Shown in pieces: positions 41,600 through 50,395 of a stretch of 64,000 nt of DNA (positions are counted from its first letter, which is position 1; each line of letters begins with the position of its first letter). The notes under the pieces are model-generated. The model had not been told where the DNA came from. It searched no databases and saw only the letters and a program-made list of their open reading frames with translations. A program made the translations under genes and the position numbers. Source of the DNA: Desulfitobacterium_A nosdiversum (GTDB taxonomy: Bacteria > Bacillota > Desulfitobacteriia > Desulfitobacteriales > Desulfitobacteriaceae); contig NZ_CP172056.1 of NCBI RefSeq assembly GCF_049860565.1, forward strand, positions 62,001 to 126,000, in the 5' to 3' direction.

Positions 41600-43042
41600 A
41601 TGGGACATCCCAGCATTTATCCAACAGGGGCAACGCTATACAATCCAGACAAAACTTGGAGCGGTTATACCCTCTATCAGGCAGCTGATTTGGGCGCGTT
41701 GTTAATTGGCATGAACGGCCAAGAAGTACATTTATGGAAAGGCTTACGGGGATTTCCGAATAAGCTGCTGCCCGGGGGATTTGTGTTTGGCAGCACAGGA
41801 ACAAGAGATCCCCAGTTTGGGTTTCAGGATGAAGTAGACTTAGTACAAGTGGATTGGGAGGGTAATATTGTTTGGAAATTTAACCGATACCAGTATATTT
41901 CAGATCCTGAAAATGAACCGCAATGGATGGCTAGAGCACACCATGATTATCAACGGGCGGGGAATCCTGTAGGCTACTATGTTCCCGGCCTGGAATCACG
42001 GACCGATGGAGGCAATACCCTCCTTTTAGTTCATAAAAACCTACGCAATCCGGAAATCTCTGACAAACAGCTGCTTGATGATGCCATCATTGAGGTTGAT
42101 TGGGAAGGCAATATTATCTGGGAGTGGACATGCAGTGAGCATTTTGATGAACTCGGTTTTGATGAAAGTGCAAAAAATGTGCTGTCACGTGATCCCAACA
42201 CCCGATTTTTCGGCAATCACCATTCCGGAGACTGGATGCATATAAATTCCGTATCCCTCATCGGTCCCAATAAATTTTACGATCAAGGAGACACCCGTTT
42301 TCATCCGGACAATATTATCTGGGATTCTCGGGAATCGAGCATTATCGCCATTATTGATAAAAAAACCGGCAAGATCGTTTGGAAGCTCGGACCGGACTAT
42401 TCTAGAGATGAGGTTGCCCATTTAGGTTGGATCATCGGACAGCATCATGCCCATATTATTCCCAAAGGTTTGCCTGGTGAAGGAAACCTCCTGGTATTCG
42501 ATAATGGCGGCTGGGCAGGATATGGTTTGCCAAACCCGGCTTCGTCTTTTGGTCAGAAAAATGCGGTCCGGGATCACTCTCGAGTATTGGAGATCAACCC
42601 CGTTACCTTGAAAATTGAGTGGCAATACACCCCAACGGAGGCCAAGTTCCAGGAACCCTTAGATTCCTACCGCTTCTACAGTCCCTATATCAGTTCCGCG
42701 CAAAGATTGCCTAACGGCAATACGCTGATTACCGAGGGCTCTGATGGCCGAATTTTCGAGGTAACCCGCGAACATGAGCTGGTTTGGGAATATATTTCCC
42801 CTTATAAAAATAAAAACAATGCCAATATGGTCTATCGTGCTTATCGTGTGCCTTATGAATGGGTACCTCAATTAACGAAACCCAAAGAAACGGCAATTAT
42901 TCCGCTTGATGTCGCAGAATTCAGAGTCCCAGGAGCAGCCCCCAAGGGAACGGATTCGGTGGCCAACATCGAAGGTACGGGTTTTTTCACTGATGGAGCA
43001 TTCTGTGTAGCCAAAATTGATGAACGGCCAATAAACAAGTAA
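41600..43042 (+). CDS. Aryl-sulfate sulfotransferase family protein (locus 1)
   Basis: 480 residues, no signal peptide. Repeated blades of the type VDWEGNIVWKFN, VDWEGNIIWEW, KKTGKIVWKLG and EHELVWEYISP indicate the six-bladed propeller of arylsulfotransferases, which move sulfuryl groups from an aryl sulfate to a phenol without PAPS. By comparison with E. coli ASST, His214 (DWMHINS), Arg244 (DSRESSI) and His282 or His283 (GQHHAHI, before LLVFDNGG) would form the active site, with the last as nucleophile. AAAAGGAG precedes the ATG at 41600; a GTG three codons earlier is possible. Downstream ABC genes suggest an imported sulfated substrate. Confidence 0.82.
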   Translation: MGHPSIYPTGATLYNPDKTWSGYTLYQAADLGALLIGMNGQEVHLWKGLRGFPNKLLPGGFVFGSTGTRDPQFGFQDEVDLVQVDWEGNIVWKFNRYQYISDPENEPQWMARAHHDYQRAGNPVGYYVPGLESRTDGGNTLLLVHKNLRNPEISDKQLLDDAIIEVDWEGNIIWEWTCSEHFDELGFDESAKNVLSRDPNTRFFGNHHSGDWMHINSVSLIGPNKFYDQGDTRFHPDNIIWDSRESSIIAIIDKKTGKIVWKLGPDYSRDEVAHLGWIIGQHHAHIIPKGLPGEGNLLVFDNGGWAGYGLPNPASSFGQKNAVRDHSRVLEINPVTLKIEWQYTPTEAKFQEPLDSYRFYSPYISSAQRLPNGNTLITEGSDGRIFEVTREHELVWEYISPYKNKNNANMVYRAYRVPYEWVPQLTKPKETAIIPLDVAEFRVPGAAPKGTDSVANIEGTGFFTDGAFCVAKIDERPINK

Positions 43043-43066
43043 TTATAAAGCGAGGGAGGAAGATCA

Positions 43067-44080
43067 ATGAAAAAGAACGTTTTATTCGTATTTCTAATTT
43101 TAATGGTTATGGTTTTTACAACAGCTTGCTCAACTGCACAACCCTCGACCCAGACAAAGACTAATACATCAGCAGTGAAAGTTAGACTTGCCATTGATAC
43201 AGCAGCAGGAGGCTCTTTTCAGTTCCGTGTGGCCAAAGACAAAGGTTTTTTTGAAAAATACGGTGTTAAGCCGGAAATTTCTAATTTTGCCTACGGAATT
43301 GATACTGTCAATGCTCTGCTGGTCAATCAAAGTGATACTGCCCTGGCAGCTGATTATGCGCTGATCAACTCTTTAGGCAAAGGAAATATGACTGTTGTCA
43401 GTTCCTTGACCCGCACCAATGAAAAATCGGCTACCCGAACTGTTCTTTATGCTAAAGACAATATTAGCAAACCTGAGGATTTAAAAGGAAAAAAACTCGG
43501 TGTACAAAAAGGAACAGTATACGAATACGTATGGGCCAAGTATCTGGAAAAAAATCATATAGCCGCAAGCGACATTAAATATGTACCGTTCAGTACGCCG
43601 GATGAAGCGATTGTCTCCTTACAAAAGGGTGACATGGATGCAGTATGGATCGGAGGCGCCCTAACCGCTAAATTTAATAAACTGAACGGAGTCAAACCAC
43701 TAGGGACCGTGCTCGACTCAGGTGTAAACATTAGCTCCTACCTGTTATTGGATTCTTCTTTTGTAAAACAAAATCCGGATGCCGTGGCCTCGATTCTTAA
43801 AGCCCTGAATGACGGAATCCTCTATATCCCGGACCATGCTGATGAAACGGCCGACCTGGCGTTTAAAGAGCTGAAGCTGCCCAAGGACAGTGTTTTGGAA
43901 GACCTTAAATATACCAATTATACACTTGGGTTTTCACAGGAAGATTTCGACCATTTGCAGGATGTAAAAAAATGGTCAGAGGATCACGGGATATTGAAAG
44001 ACAAGTATAACCTTAAAGACAAGATCAATACAGAACCCCTTCAGAAATCATTCCCCAACCTTTTGACCTATAAATCATAA
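43067..44080 (+). CDS. ABC transporter substrate-binding lipoprotein, NMT1/SsuA-like
   Basis: 337 residues. Lipobox FTTAC at residue 21 anchors it outside the membrane. The fold is that of sulfonate/nitrate/taurine binding proteins: FRVAKDKGFFEKYGVKPEI, ALAADYALINSLGKG, LKGKKLGVQKGTVYEYVW and WIGGALTAKF. Together with the next two genes it makes a complete importer. The sulfotransferase in front suggests aryl sulfates or sulfonates as cargo, which is inference. Confidence 0.88.
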   Translation: MKKNVLFVFLILMVMVFTTACSTAQPSTQTKTNTSAVKVRLAIDTAAGGSFQFRVAKDKGFFEKYGVKPEISNFAYGIDTVNALLVNQSDTALAADYALINSLGKGNMTVVSSLTRTNEKSATRTVLYAKDNISKPEDLKGKKLGVQKGTVYEYVWAKYLEKNHIAASDIKYVPFSTPDEAIVSLQKGDMDAVWIGGALTAKFNKLNGVKPLGTVLDSGVNISSYLLLDSSFVKQNPDAVASILKALNDGILYIPDHADETADLAFKELKLPKDSVLEDLKYTNYTLGFSQEDFDHLQDVKKWSEDHGILKDKYNLKDKINTEPLQKSFPNLLTYKS

Positions 44081-44102
44081 CAAAAGAAGGAGAGAACAGA
44101 AC

Positions 44103-44885
44103 ATGCCAGAGTCTTTCATCCCCTGCCCGATCCGGATCGAAAAAGTCGGAAAGACTTTTGACAACTCCCTTCAGGCAGAATCTCCTTACATTCTCCGGGG
44201 CGTTGATCTGGTCGTAAATACAGGAGAGTTCTTCATTCTGCTTGGACCAAGCGGCTGCGGAAAGTCAACATTGCTGAATTTAATCGCCGGTTTTATCAAC
44301 CCAAGTGAAGGTATATTACGCCTTGGGGAGCAAAAAATCGAAAAACACGGCAAAGAGCGGGCGATGGTATTTCAAAATGCGGAATCTTCCCTGTTCCCCT
44401 GGCTTTCAGTCCGAGAGAATGTGGAATTTGGTCTGCGTATGAAGGGGATTCCCCATAAAGAAAGGCAGCGCATTTCTGACCAATATATCGGCATGGTCGG
44501 GCTTACCGGCCATGAGCATAAATTTCCTCAGGAACTATCCGGCGGAATGAAACAGCGGGTACAGTTGGCAAGGGTCCTCGCTAACGACCCCGCCATTCTA
44601 TTAATGGATGAGCCGTTCGGCGCACTCGATGCCATGACTCGCCGGAGTATGCAGAAAGAACTTGTCCGCATTTGGCAGCAAACCGTTAAAACTATTGTTT
44701 TTGTCACCCATGATATCCAAGAAGCATTGTTACTAGGACAACGCATTGGAATCATGTCCTTGGGTCCAAATTCACGCATCACCGATATCTATGATGTTCC
44801 GCTGGCTTACCCTAGAGACGTTACGAAACCCCAGTTTAACGAACTCTATGAGATCATTGAACATCATTTTGAAGAGGGAGCGTGA
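44103..44885 (+). CDS. ABC transporter ATP-binding protein, SsuB/TauB-like
   Basis: 260 residues. Walker A GPSGCGKST, Q-loop VFQNAESSLFPWLSV, signature LSGGMKQRVQLARVLA and Walker B ILLMDEPFGALDAM are all intact. The LFPW after the Q-loop is typical of the nitrate/sulfonate/taurine group. GGAGAG lies before the ATG. It overlaps no neighbour and is 6 bp ahead of the permease. Confidence 0.92.
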   Translation: MPESFIPCPIRIEKVGKTFDNSLQAESPYILRGVDLVVNTGEFFILLGPSGCGKSTLLNLIAGFINPSEGILRLGEQKIEKHGKERAMVFQNAESSLFPWLSVRENVEFGLRMKGIPHKERQRISDQYIGMVGLTGHEHKFPQELSGGMKQRVQLARVLANDPAILLMDEPFGALDAMTRRSMQKELVRIWQQTVKTIVFVTHDIQEALLLGQRIGIMSLGPNSRITDIYDVPLAYPRDVTKPQFNELYEIIEHHFEEGA

Positions 44886-44891
44886 TGCAGG

Positions 44892-45674
44892 ATGTCGCTT
44901 GTACGAAGAATGTTAAATTCAGGTCTGGCAACCTGGGTGATAATTCTGTTGCTTTGGCAGCTTCTGGCGATGAACTCCAATCCTGATTTTTTTCCAGGAC
45001 CTTTATCGACCCTGCGGGGAATGGTTGAGCTATCCCAGGACGGCTCTTTGTTCCGGTATATAGGAATCAGTATGCTTCGAGTTTTGAAGGGTTGGGTGCT
45101 GGGCAGTGTGTTAGCTGTTCCAATCGGCCTTTTGATGGGCAGAAGTTCAATTTTACGGGTATTGATGGAACCGTTTCTCCATTTTATACGCTTTATTCCC
45201 CCGCTGGCTTTTATCACATTGTTTCTATTATGGTTCGGCATTGGGGAGACATCCAAAATGGTGTTGATTATGTATGCCACTTTATTCACCGTTATTTTAA
45301 ACACCATGACAGGGGTACTCTCGGTAGAAGAAGACAAGCTCCGTTCAGCTCGATGCATGGGGGCATCGGAGCGTCAAATTATGCAGTATGTAATTATTCC
45401 GGCAACCATTCCTTACATTTTTACAGGCATCCGGCTGGCCATGAGTTCATCCTTCATGGCCATTATCGGAGCAGAGATGGTTGCTGCCAACGAGGGAATC
45501 GGTTTTATGATTTGGAGCTCCCGCTTGTATTTTAAGACAGATTGGATTTTCGTAGGCCTATTTTGCTTAGGGATCATGGGCTTTGTCACAGATCGGCTGC
45601 TCATTTGGTTGGGCAACTTGACTCTGTCGCGTTACGGAATAACCCGCGCTGCCTTTCGCGGTAAGCTGAAGTAA
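44892..45674 (+). CDS. ABC transporter permease, SsuC/TauC-like
   Basis: 260 residues with six membrane helices and the cytoplasmic EAA loop KLRSARCMGASERQIMQYVI that contacts the ATPase. NEGIGFMIWSSR in the fifth helix region matches sulfonate-type permeases. The upstream GAGGGAG is some 13 bases away. Last gene of locus 1; a strong terminator follows. Confidence 0.9.
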   Translation: MSLVRRMLNSGLATWVIILLLWQLLAMNSNPDFFPGPLSTLRGMVELSQDGSLFRYIGISMLRVLKGWVLGSVLAVPIGLLMGRSSILRVLMEPFLHFIRFIPPLAFITLFLLWFGIGETSKMVLIMYATLFTVILNTMTGVLSVEEDKLRSARCMGASERQIMQYVIIPATIPYIFTGIRLAMSSSFMAIIGAEMVAANEGIGFMIWSSRLYFKTDWIFVGLFCLGIMGFVTDRLLIWLGNLTLSRYGITRAAFRGKLK

Positions 45675-45705
45675 TTTGCACTAGAAACTATTGCAAACGA
45701 AGGAA

Positions 45706-45740
45706 CAGGTCCACCATTCTAAGTTAGAACGGTGGACCTG
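45706..45740 (+). terminator. Terminator of sulfotransferase locus 1
   Basis: CAGGTCCACC-ATTCT paired with AGAAC-GGTGGACCTG, followed by TTTT. Confidence 0.9.
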
Positions 45741-45759
45741 TTTTGAGAACCCGAAAGTA

Positions 45760-46542
45760 TTAGCTATCCACAGCCTCTTGAAAATGCGGTTTTTGTGGAC
45801 CATTAAAAGAAACCGCTTCCTCCATGGTGTAGACACCCTTATCCTTATCCATTAACCATTTTGCCGCATAAATAGCACCTTGTCCAAAGGCTGATCTGCT
45901 AATAGATTCGTGCGTAATTCGGATCGTTTGATCAGGAAGCCCGAAAACCAATTCATGTTTCCCGACGATACCTCCAACACGTATGGAATTCACATGAGTA
46001 TCTTTATCAAGGCCTAGATGTTCGGCAATTCTCAATGCCGTCCCAGATACTCCCTTTTTATCTCTGAAATGCTCTTCGATAATCTCGATATCTGCGTGGG
46101 GAACAATTCTTTGAAGAACTTTAGATGCTTCAATCAAAAAGTTAATTCCTAAAGTTATATTGGGAGAATACAAAACTGCCGTTTGTTTACCTAATCTCGT
46201 TAATTGCTGCAGATGAAGCTCATCGTAGTCAGAGATGGCGGAGACAACACGTGTTCCGTACATAGCCGCTTTTTGATAAAAATCGACTGCACTTGCTGTG
46301 GAGAAATCAATAATAACATCCACCCTATGGAACGCAAAAAATGTATCAAAATCAGTATTTTCTGTAGAAAATAGCTTCCCCTCATCATGACTAAAGCCCA
46401 ATAAATGGCTTGCATAACCTCCCATGTTTACAGATGACTTTCTCATGACCCAGCTTAATTCACAGTAATCATCTTTAATAATTTCCTGTGCGACCATAGA
46501 TCCCGTTTTACCAAAACCGAATAACCCAACTTTCATTTTCAT
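45760..46542 (-). CDS. DapB-like reductase with altered active-site motif
   Basis: 260 residues, Rossmann N terminus (KVGLFGFGKTGSMVAQEI) and a dihydrodipicolinate reductase-type C-terminal domain. True DapB has E-x-H-H-x-x-K-x-D-A-P-S-G-T-A; here the stretch is EEHFRDKKGVSGTALRIAEH. The first His and the Lys remain, but the second His is Phe and the DAP is replaced by KGV. The dinucleotide motif GFGKTG also differs from the usual G-A-x-G-R-M-G. It may therefore be a paralogue acting on another substrate, rather than the lysine pathway enzyme. It has no dap neighbours. Confidence 0.75.
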   Translation of the reverse strand: MKMKVGLFGFGKTGSMVAQEIIKDDYCELSWVMRKSSVNMGGYASHLLGFSHDEGKLFSTENTDFDTFFAFHRVDVIIDFSTASAVDFYQKAAMYGTRVVSAISDYDELHLQQLTRLGKQTAVLYSPNITLGINFLIEASKVLQRIVPHADIEIIEEHFRDKKGVSGTALRIAEHLGLDKDTHVNSIRVGGIVGKHELVFGLPDQTIRITHESISRSAFGQGAIYAAKWLMDKDKGVYTMEEAVSFNGPQKPHFQEAVDS

Positions 46543-46694
46543 TCGACAAGATCACCCACTTTCATTAAGCTAAAGCACCAAGGATCGTTGGTATGCTGAA
46601 AAACCTATACTCCCAACCTCGAGTGACAACTTTATTATACCACTAAAGTTGTATGAATGTAAACTGGATTTTCTTCCAATTTTTTATATTTCTG

Positions 46695-46743
46695 TTTACG
46701 CCCATGATAAACAGACCGGGCGGCTTTCATAGGCCACCCGGTC
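46695..46743. repeat. Relic of a coding segment of the Pro/Gly-rich gene, now forming a hairpin
   Basis: 46695-46717 is identical over 23 bp to 49975-49997 inside the Pro/Gly-rich gene, and 30 of 31 bases match over the longer stretch. On the plus strand it reads FTPMINRPGGFHRPPGL against FTPMINRPGGYPMPPGV in the gene. The same DNA forms a stem around GACCGGGCGGC/GGCCACCCGGTC downstream of dedA. No start codon or full gene is present in 46543-46784. Confidence 0.7.
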
Positions 46744-46784
46744 TTTCCCTAACTATGAACATTTCATATTAAATAAAAAGTCCT

Positions 46785-47387
46785 CTAATTTATTTTATGA
46801 TGTTTAAACTTATACCTATAACTAATAAGGATAGTAATTAAACACATTATGAGGATAAACCATAAATTCCTATGAAAAAGTTCGCCGATTCTTTCCCAGT
46901 CTTTACCCACGAATCGGCCGACAGAGATAAAAGTAATAACCCAACTCATTGCTCCTACTGAAGCAAAGGTCAAAAAGGTTAAAAAATTTAATCTGCTGAT
47001 TCCCGCCATATAAGCACTAATGTGGCGAAAACCAGGCACAAAATAACCAAAGATTAATGAGAAGCCCTTATATTTATCAAACCAAACCTGAGCGGTATTA
47101 AGTCTGTCTGGGGTTAAATGCAGGAACTTACCAAAACGTTGCAGGAAGGGTAAACCAATTTTCCTTCCGATTAAAAAACTAATAGACATACCACTAATAC
47201 TGCCTAGAAAGGCAATAAATATACTCAAAGCAAAGTTTAGATGACCTTCGGCCACGTAGAAACCTGTAAACGTCAAAATAGTTTCATCTGGAATAGGCAG
47301 GCCTAAAATACCCATCGCAAGGCTGAGGTAAAGGCCGTAATAACCATAAGTTGAGATTAAGGATAGTGCCGTTAATTTAAAAGTCAA
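46785..47387 (-). CDS. DedA-family membrane protein
   Basis: 200 residues, SNARE-associated/DedA fold. The key segments are LGLPIPDETILTFTGFY with the acidic pair and GYFVPGFRHISAYMAGIS with the essential F-x-P-G-x-R motif. DedA proteins are lipid scramblases or flippases for phosphatidylethanolamine or undecaprenyl phosphate. The ATG follows GGGAGAT. Single gene. Confidence 0.92.
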   Translation of the reverse strand: MTFKLTALSLISTYGYYGLYLSLAMGILGLPIPDETILTFTGFYVAEGHLNFALSIFIAFLGSISGMSISFLIGRKIGLPFLQRFGKFLHLTPDRLNTAQVWFDKYKGFSLIFGYFVPGFRHISAYMAGISRLNFLTFLTFASVGAMSWVITFISVGRFVGKDWERIGELFHRNLWFILIMCLITILISYRYKFKHHKIN

Positions 47388-47497
47388 AAAAAGAATCTCC
47401 CTGTAAAGTATTTAGTGTTATTTTTTATTTTCTCTCATGCTGTACTTTTTAATGCAACAGTATAGCTGACTTAGCTAATGATTCTACTCTTAAACAT

Positions 47498-48445
47498 TTA
47501 ACTCTTTGGCCTTACCCATGTCCCTCCAATTTCCTGAATAGCTACTTTCTCTGCTTGACCCTCGGAAGCTGATCTAAATCTTGCAATAGGTTCATCCATC
47601 GGTTCCTGGGATAACTTAAAGGTTCCCCAATGCATTGGCACCACCCAATTTGCATTCATTTCTTCGCTCATTTGCCATGCTTGTTCAGGAGTAGCATGTT
47701 TAGCCTCAAAGGATTTCGGAGAATAGGCGGCTATCCCCATAATAGCAAGATCAACATTAATATCCCGCAGTTGTTCACTGATTTTTGAGGTATAACCGGT
47801 ATCCGCACCAAAAAAGATATTTACACCATTCTTTGATATCAACAAACTATTAGCATCCATTCCTTTTTGCCAGGGTAAACGGGCACCCCAATGCTGTCCT
47901 TCAATAGCTTTAATGGTAACTCCGGAAATACCTGTACTCTCCTGCCAGTGAAGTTCTTTAACGGATGCAAAGTTCATCCCTTCGAGTAAATAAGATGTAT
48001 TCTTTGCTGTAATGATATGGGTCTGATTCGATTCCACCTTCTTGATCGTAGGCATATCAAAATGATCCGTATGTGCATGAGATAGTAAAACTAAATCTAC
48101 CGACCCTAGATCATTCACTGTCAGTGCTGGCTCTACATACCTGCTTGGCCCTATAGTATAACTTCCTACTGGGGTTATCCCAATTCTTGTTTCTAAAGCT
48201 GGATCGATAAGAATTTTAGTCCCGTAAAAATTAATGAGAAACGCAGCATGACCTAACCATGCCACCGATACATCTTCATCCGACCATTTAAGAGGTTCAG
48301 GACAATTTTTTACCTTAGATATTGAATTTGTATCTTCATCATATTCCTTACTCATCACCTTCTCTATCGATGAAGCGTTAATTGCCCCAGCTAAAAAGAG
48401 AGTCCCCAACACGCCCATTCCTAAAAACCGCCTTCTGGTTAACAT
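47498..48445 (-). CDS. Tat-exported metallo-beta-lactamase-fold hydrolase
   Basis: 315 residues. The N terminus TRRRFLGMGVLGTLFLAGA is a twin-arginine signal. The mature part is an UlaG/NAPE-PLD-like metallo-hydrolase: VAWLGHAAFLI, metal motif SHAHTDHFD, EGQHWGAR, FGADTGYTS and VPMHWGTFKLS supply the histidine and aspartate ligands. Members of this group cleave phosphodiester or lactone bonds. Export outside the cytoplasm suggests action on lipids or environmental compounds. The substrate is unknown. Confidence 0.88.
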   Translation of the reverse strand: MLTRRRFLGMGVLGTLFLAGAINASSIEKVMSKEYDEDTNSISKVKNCPEPLKWSDEDVSVAWLGHAAFLINFYGTKILIDPALETRIGITPVGSYTIGPSRYVEPALTVNDLGSVDLVLLSHAHTDHFDMPTIKKVESNQTHIITAKNTSYLLEGMNFASVKELHWQESTGISGVTIKAIEGQHWGARLPWQKGMDANSLLISKNGVNIFFGADTGYTSKISEQLRDINVDLAIMGIAAYSPKSFEAKHATPEQAWQMSEEMNANWVVPMHWGTFKLSQEPMDEPIARFRSASEGQAEKVAIQEIGGTWVRPKS

Positions 48446-48903
48446 TTAATTCACCACAATCCTAAGAAACTACTGACAAAAGGCTTCGATTAAATCTGTC
48501 TCAATTTCATCTATCTTATCATAGACAGGTTCCAAACCTAATAGCTTCTTTAAAAATACTCGCTTCTGTTTTAAAACTCTTTCATACAAAAACGCCCGTG
48601 AAACTATACTATGATAATCGATAGTCCCACAGGTCATTATATCCTGCTGCCAGCCCTCTCATTCCCCATAACCGTAAGAAAGGTGCATTGCTTGCTCTCG
48701 TGTCAACACGTTTAGCTAACCAACTCCGCGAAAAACATAACCCGCTGCAGTAAGCACCGGACCCTGTTAACCTACAATTTTCACTGCATTTTCCTTTATC
48801 TGATTAACCAGTTAACAATCTGCTTTTGTTTCGAGCTATCAAAAAGCTTAAATGAAGATTCGTGAAAGGAAATTAAAATTTGCAGACATTAAGTTCACCT
48901 CGC
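48446..48903. other. Intergenic region with decayed coding sequence
   Basis: No intact gene. On the minus strand a short frame ending near 48474 encodes RAFLYERVLKQKRVFLKKLL and further helical sequence. Another frame at about 48620-48740 encodes RASNAPFLRLWGMRGLAAGY before a stop. They may be pieces of one frameshifted gene that I do not recognise. Confidence 0.4.
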
Positions 48904-49611
48904 TTATTCGAGATCCTTTTCCAACTTTCCTAATTTCTTAACACTTGGATTGTCCAATAGAGAACGTAACTGCTCAATTGCTATCGTGTTGAGCTTAATT
49001 AGACGTTCCCTCTGCGACAATCCCTGTTTGATAAATTCTGCATTTAGGCTCTCTAAATTAGCCATGACGATTAACTGCTGCAAGCTTGCATTATCTCTAA
49101 CATTTCCGTCTAGATCTGGATTTTCCGTTCGCCAGTCTTTTGCTGTCTTTCCAAATAGAGCGACATTGAGCAGATCGGCTTCAGTTGCATAAGTAATCCC
49201 CTCATGCTTTTTCGATATGTTTTCTGGAACTAAATTTTTCTTAATAGCATCCGTATGTATTCTGTAATTAATTTTCGACAATGTTCGGTTTAGATTCCAA
49301 TCCAAAGATAATCTGCTATTTTCATCTGCTTTTAAGCGTTGATAGTCTTTAATGATATATAGCTTAAATTCAGCAGATACCCAAGATGCAAACTCAAAGG
49401 CAATGTCTTTATGGGCAAATGTGCCGCCATATCTTCCGGATTTTGAGATGATGCCAATTGCATTTGTATTATTAATCCATTTTTGCGGAGATAGAACAAA
49501 AGCATTTGCTCCTGCCTGTTTTTTAAACCCCTCGAATTCGAGGGGGTTAAAATCGGGATTGTTTAGTTGCTCCCATAAACCCAAGAATTCTATAGTATCC
49601 CTGTTTCTCAT
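48904..49611 (-). pseudogene. KilA-N domain protein, 5'-truncated
   Basis: 235 codons from an internal Met. The protein matches the KilA-N family from its middle onward: MRNRDTIEFLGLWEQLNNPD, FEGFKKQAGANAFVLSPQKW, SGRYGGTFAHKDIAFEFASW. Upstream of the Met the same frame continues as YEPSAVIQNW but reaches a TAG near 49672, so the first 15-25 residues of the normal domain and the start codon are missing. KilA-N proteins are phage or mobile-element DNA-binding factors. This suggests an old prophage relic. Confidence 0.75.
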
Positions 49612-49689
49612 CCAATTTTGTATTACTGCACTTGGTTCATATAAATTTTTACTGTTCTTATTATAATTCTATTTGGTGAATAATGTAAG

Positions 49690-49741
49690 AGTAAAGGACA
49701 GAGTCATTATTTCATCCGAAATGATGACTCTGTCCTTTACT
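49690..49741. repeat. Long perfect hairpin (18-bp arms)
   Basis: AGTAAAGGACAGAGTCAT at 49690-49707 and its perfect complement at 49724-49741, with an inner ATTTC/GAAAT pair. It separates the KilA-N relic from the next gene. It may be a terminator for either side or a dispersed palindromic repeat; the arms lack a T-tract. Confidence 0.7.
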
Positions 49742-49923
49742 TTATACTTAACTCCATTTAACTGGGCTGAAGAATATCGGCCTGTGCATTTTGTTGCCCG
49801 CTCAATCCCAATAAAATTCCGATGGCCGACATGGATACAAGAATAACTCAATGTCATATTTTGGTATATATGAATACATTGTATTACCCACTCGCAATTT
49901 AAGAAAGGTAAAAGGTAGCTGCT

Positions 49924-50313
49924 ATGCCATTAGGTAAATTGAATTTGTTTGGCAATCAACAAAGTCCTCAAGGATTTACGCCCATGATAAACAGACCCGG
50001 CGGCTATCCCATGCCCCCCGGAGTTCCTCCAATGAATGGGGGAGGCCTTGGTGGAGGTATACCGTATAACAATGGAAGACAAGGGTATCCTGCACCAGGT
50101 TATCCGCCCCAAGGCTTTCTCCAACAACCCATGCAGAATCCCATGCTACCTGTTCGAAGTTATCCACCTCAAGGCTATCCCTTTCAACAGAACACTCCTC
50201 CGATCTACAACCAGGGGTACGGACAAATGCCTGTCCAACCGGCCTGGGAAAGACCGAAAAAAGGCGGTATAAAGGGTTTTATCGGCAATCTTATATCTAA
50301 AATCAAAAAGTAA
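49924..50313 (+). CDS. Pro/Gly/Tyr-rich low-complexity protein
   Basis: 129 residues composed mostly of P, G, Y, Q and N with loose repeats such as GYPPQGF, SYPPQGYPF and GGYPMPPG. The C-terminal 20 residues (PKKGGIKGFIGNLISKIKK) form a basic amphipathic helix. This resembles spore coat or surface-associated proteins with a membrane-binding tail; the role is unknown. AAAGGTAAAAGG lies before the ATG. A terminator follows. Part of it is duplicated as a relic at 46695. Confidence 0.65.
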   Translation: MPLGKLNLFGNQQSPQGFTPMINRPGGYPMPPGVPPMNGGGLGGGIPYNNGRQGYPAPGYPPQGFLQQPMQNPMLPVRSYPPQGYPFQQNTPPIYNQGYGQMPVQPAWERPKKGGIKGFIGNLISKIKK

Positions 50314-50322
50314 TTTTCTAAC

Positions 50323-50366
50323 TTGAGCTGAACTCTGTATTACTATTATTTCAGGATTCAGCTCAA
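50323..50366. terminator. Terminator hairpin after the Pro/Gly-rich gene
   Basis: TTGAGCTGAA and TTCAGCTCAA, 10-bp perfect arms with a long loop, then CTGTCTTTCT. Confidence 0.6.
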
Positions 50367-50395
50367 CTGTCTTTCTCCTAATCCTGAAAACCTTT

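Noticed and set aside
49669..49857. 62-codon minus-strand frame before the Pro/Gly-rich gene
   Set aside because: Its C-terminal part is made by the 18-bp hairpin and no start signal is seen.
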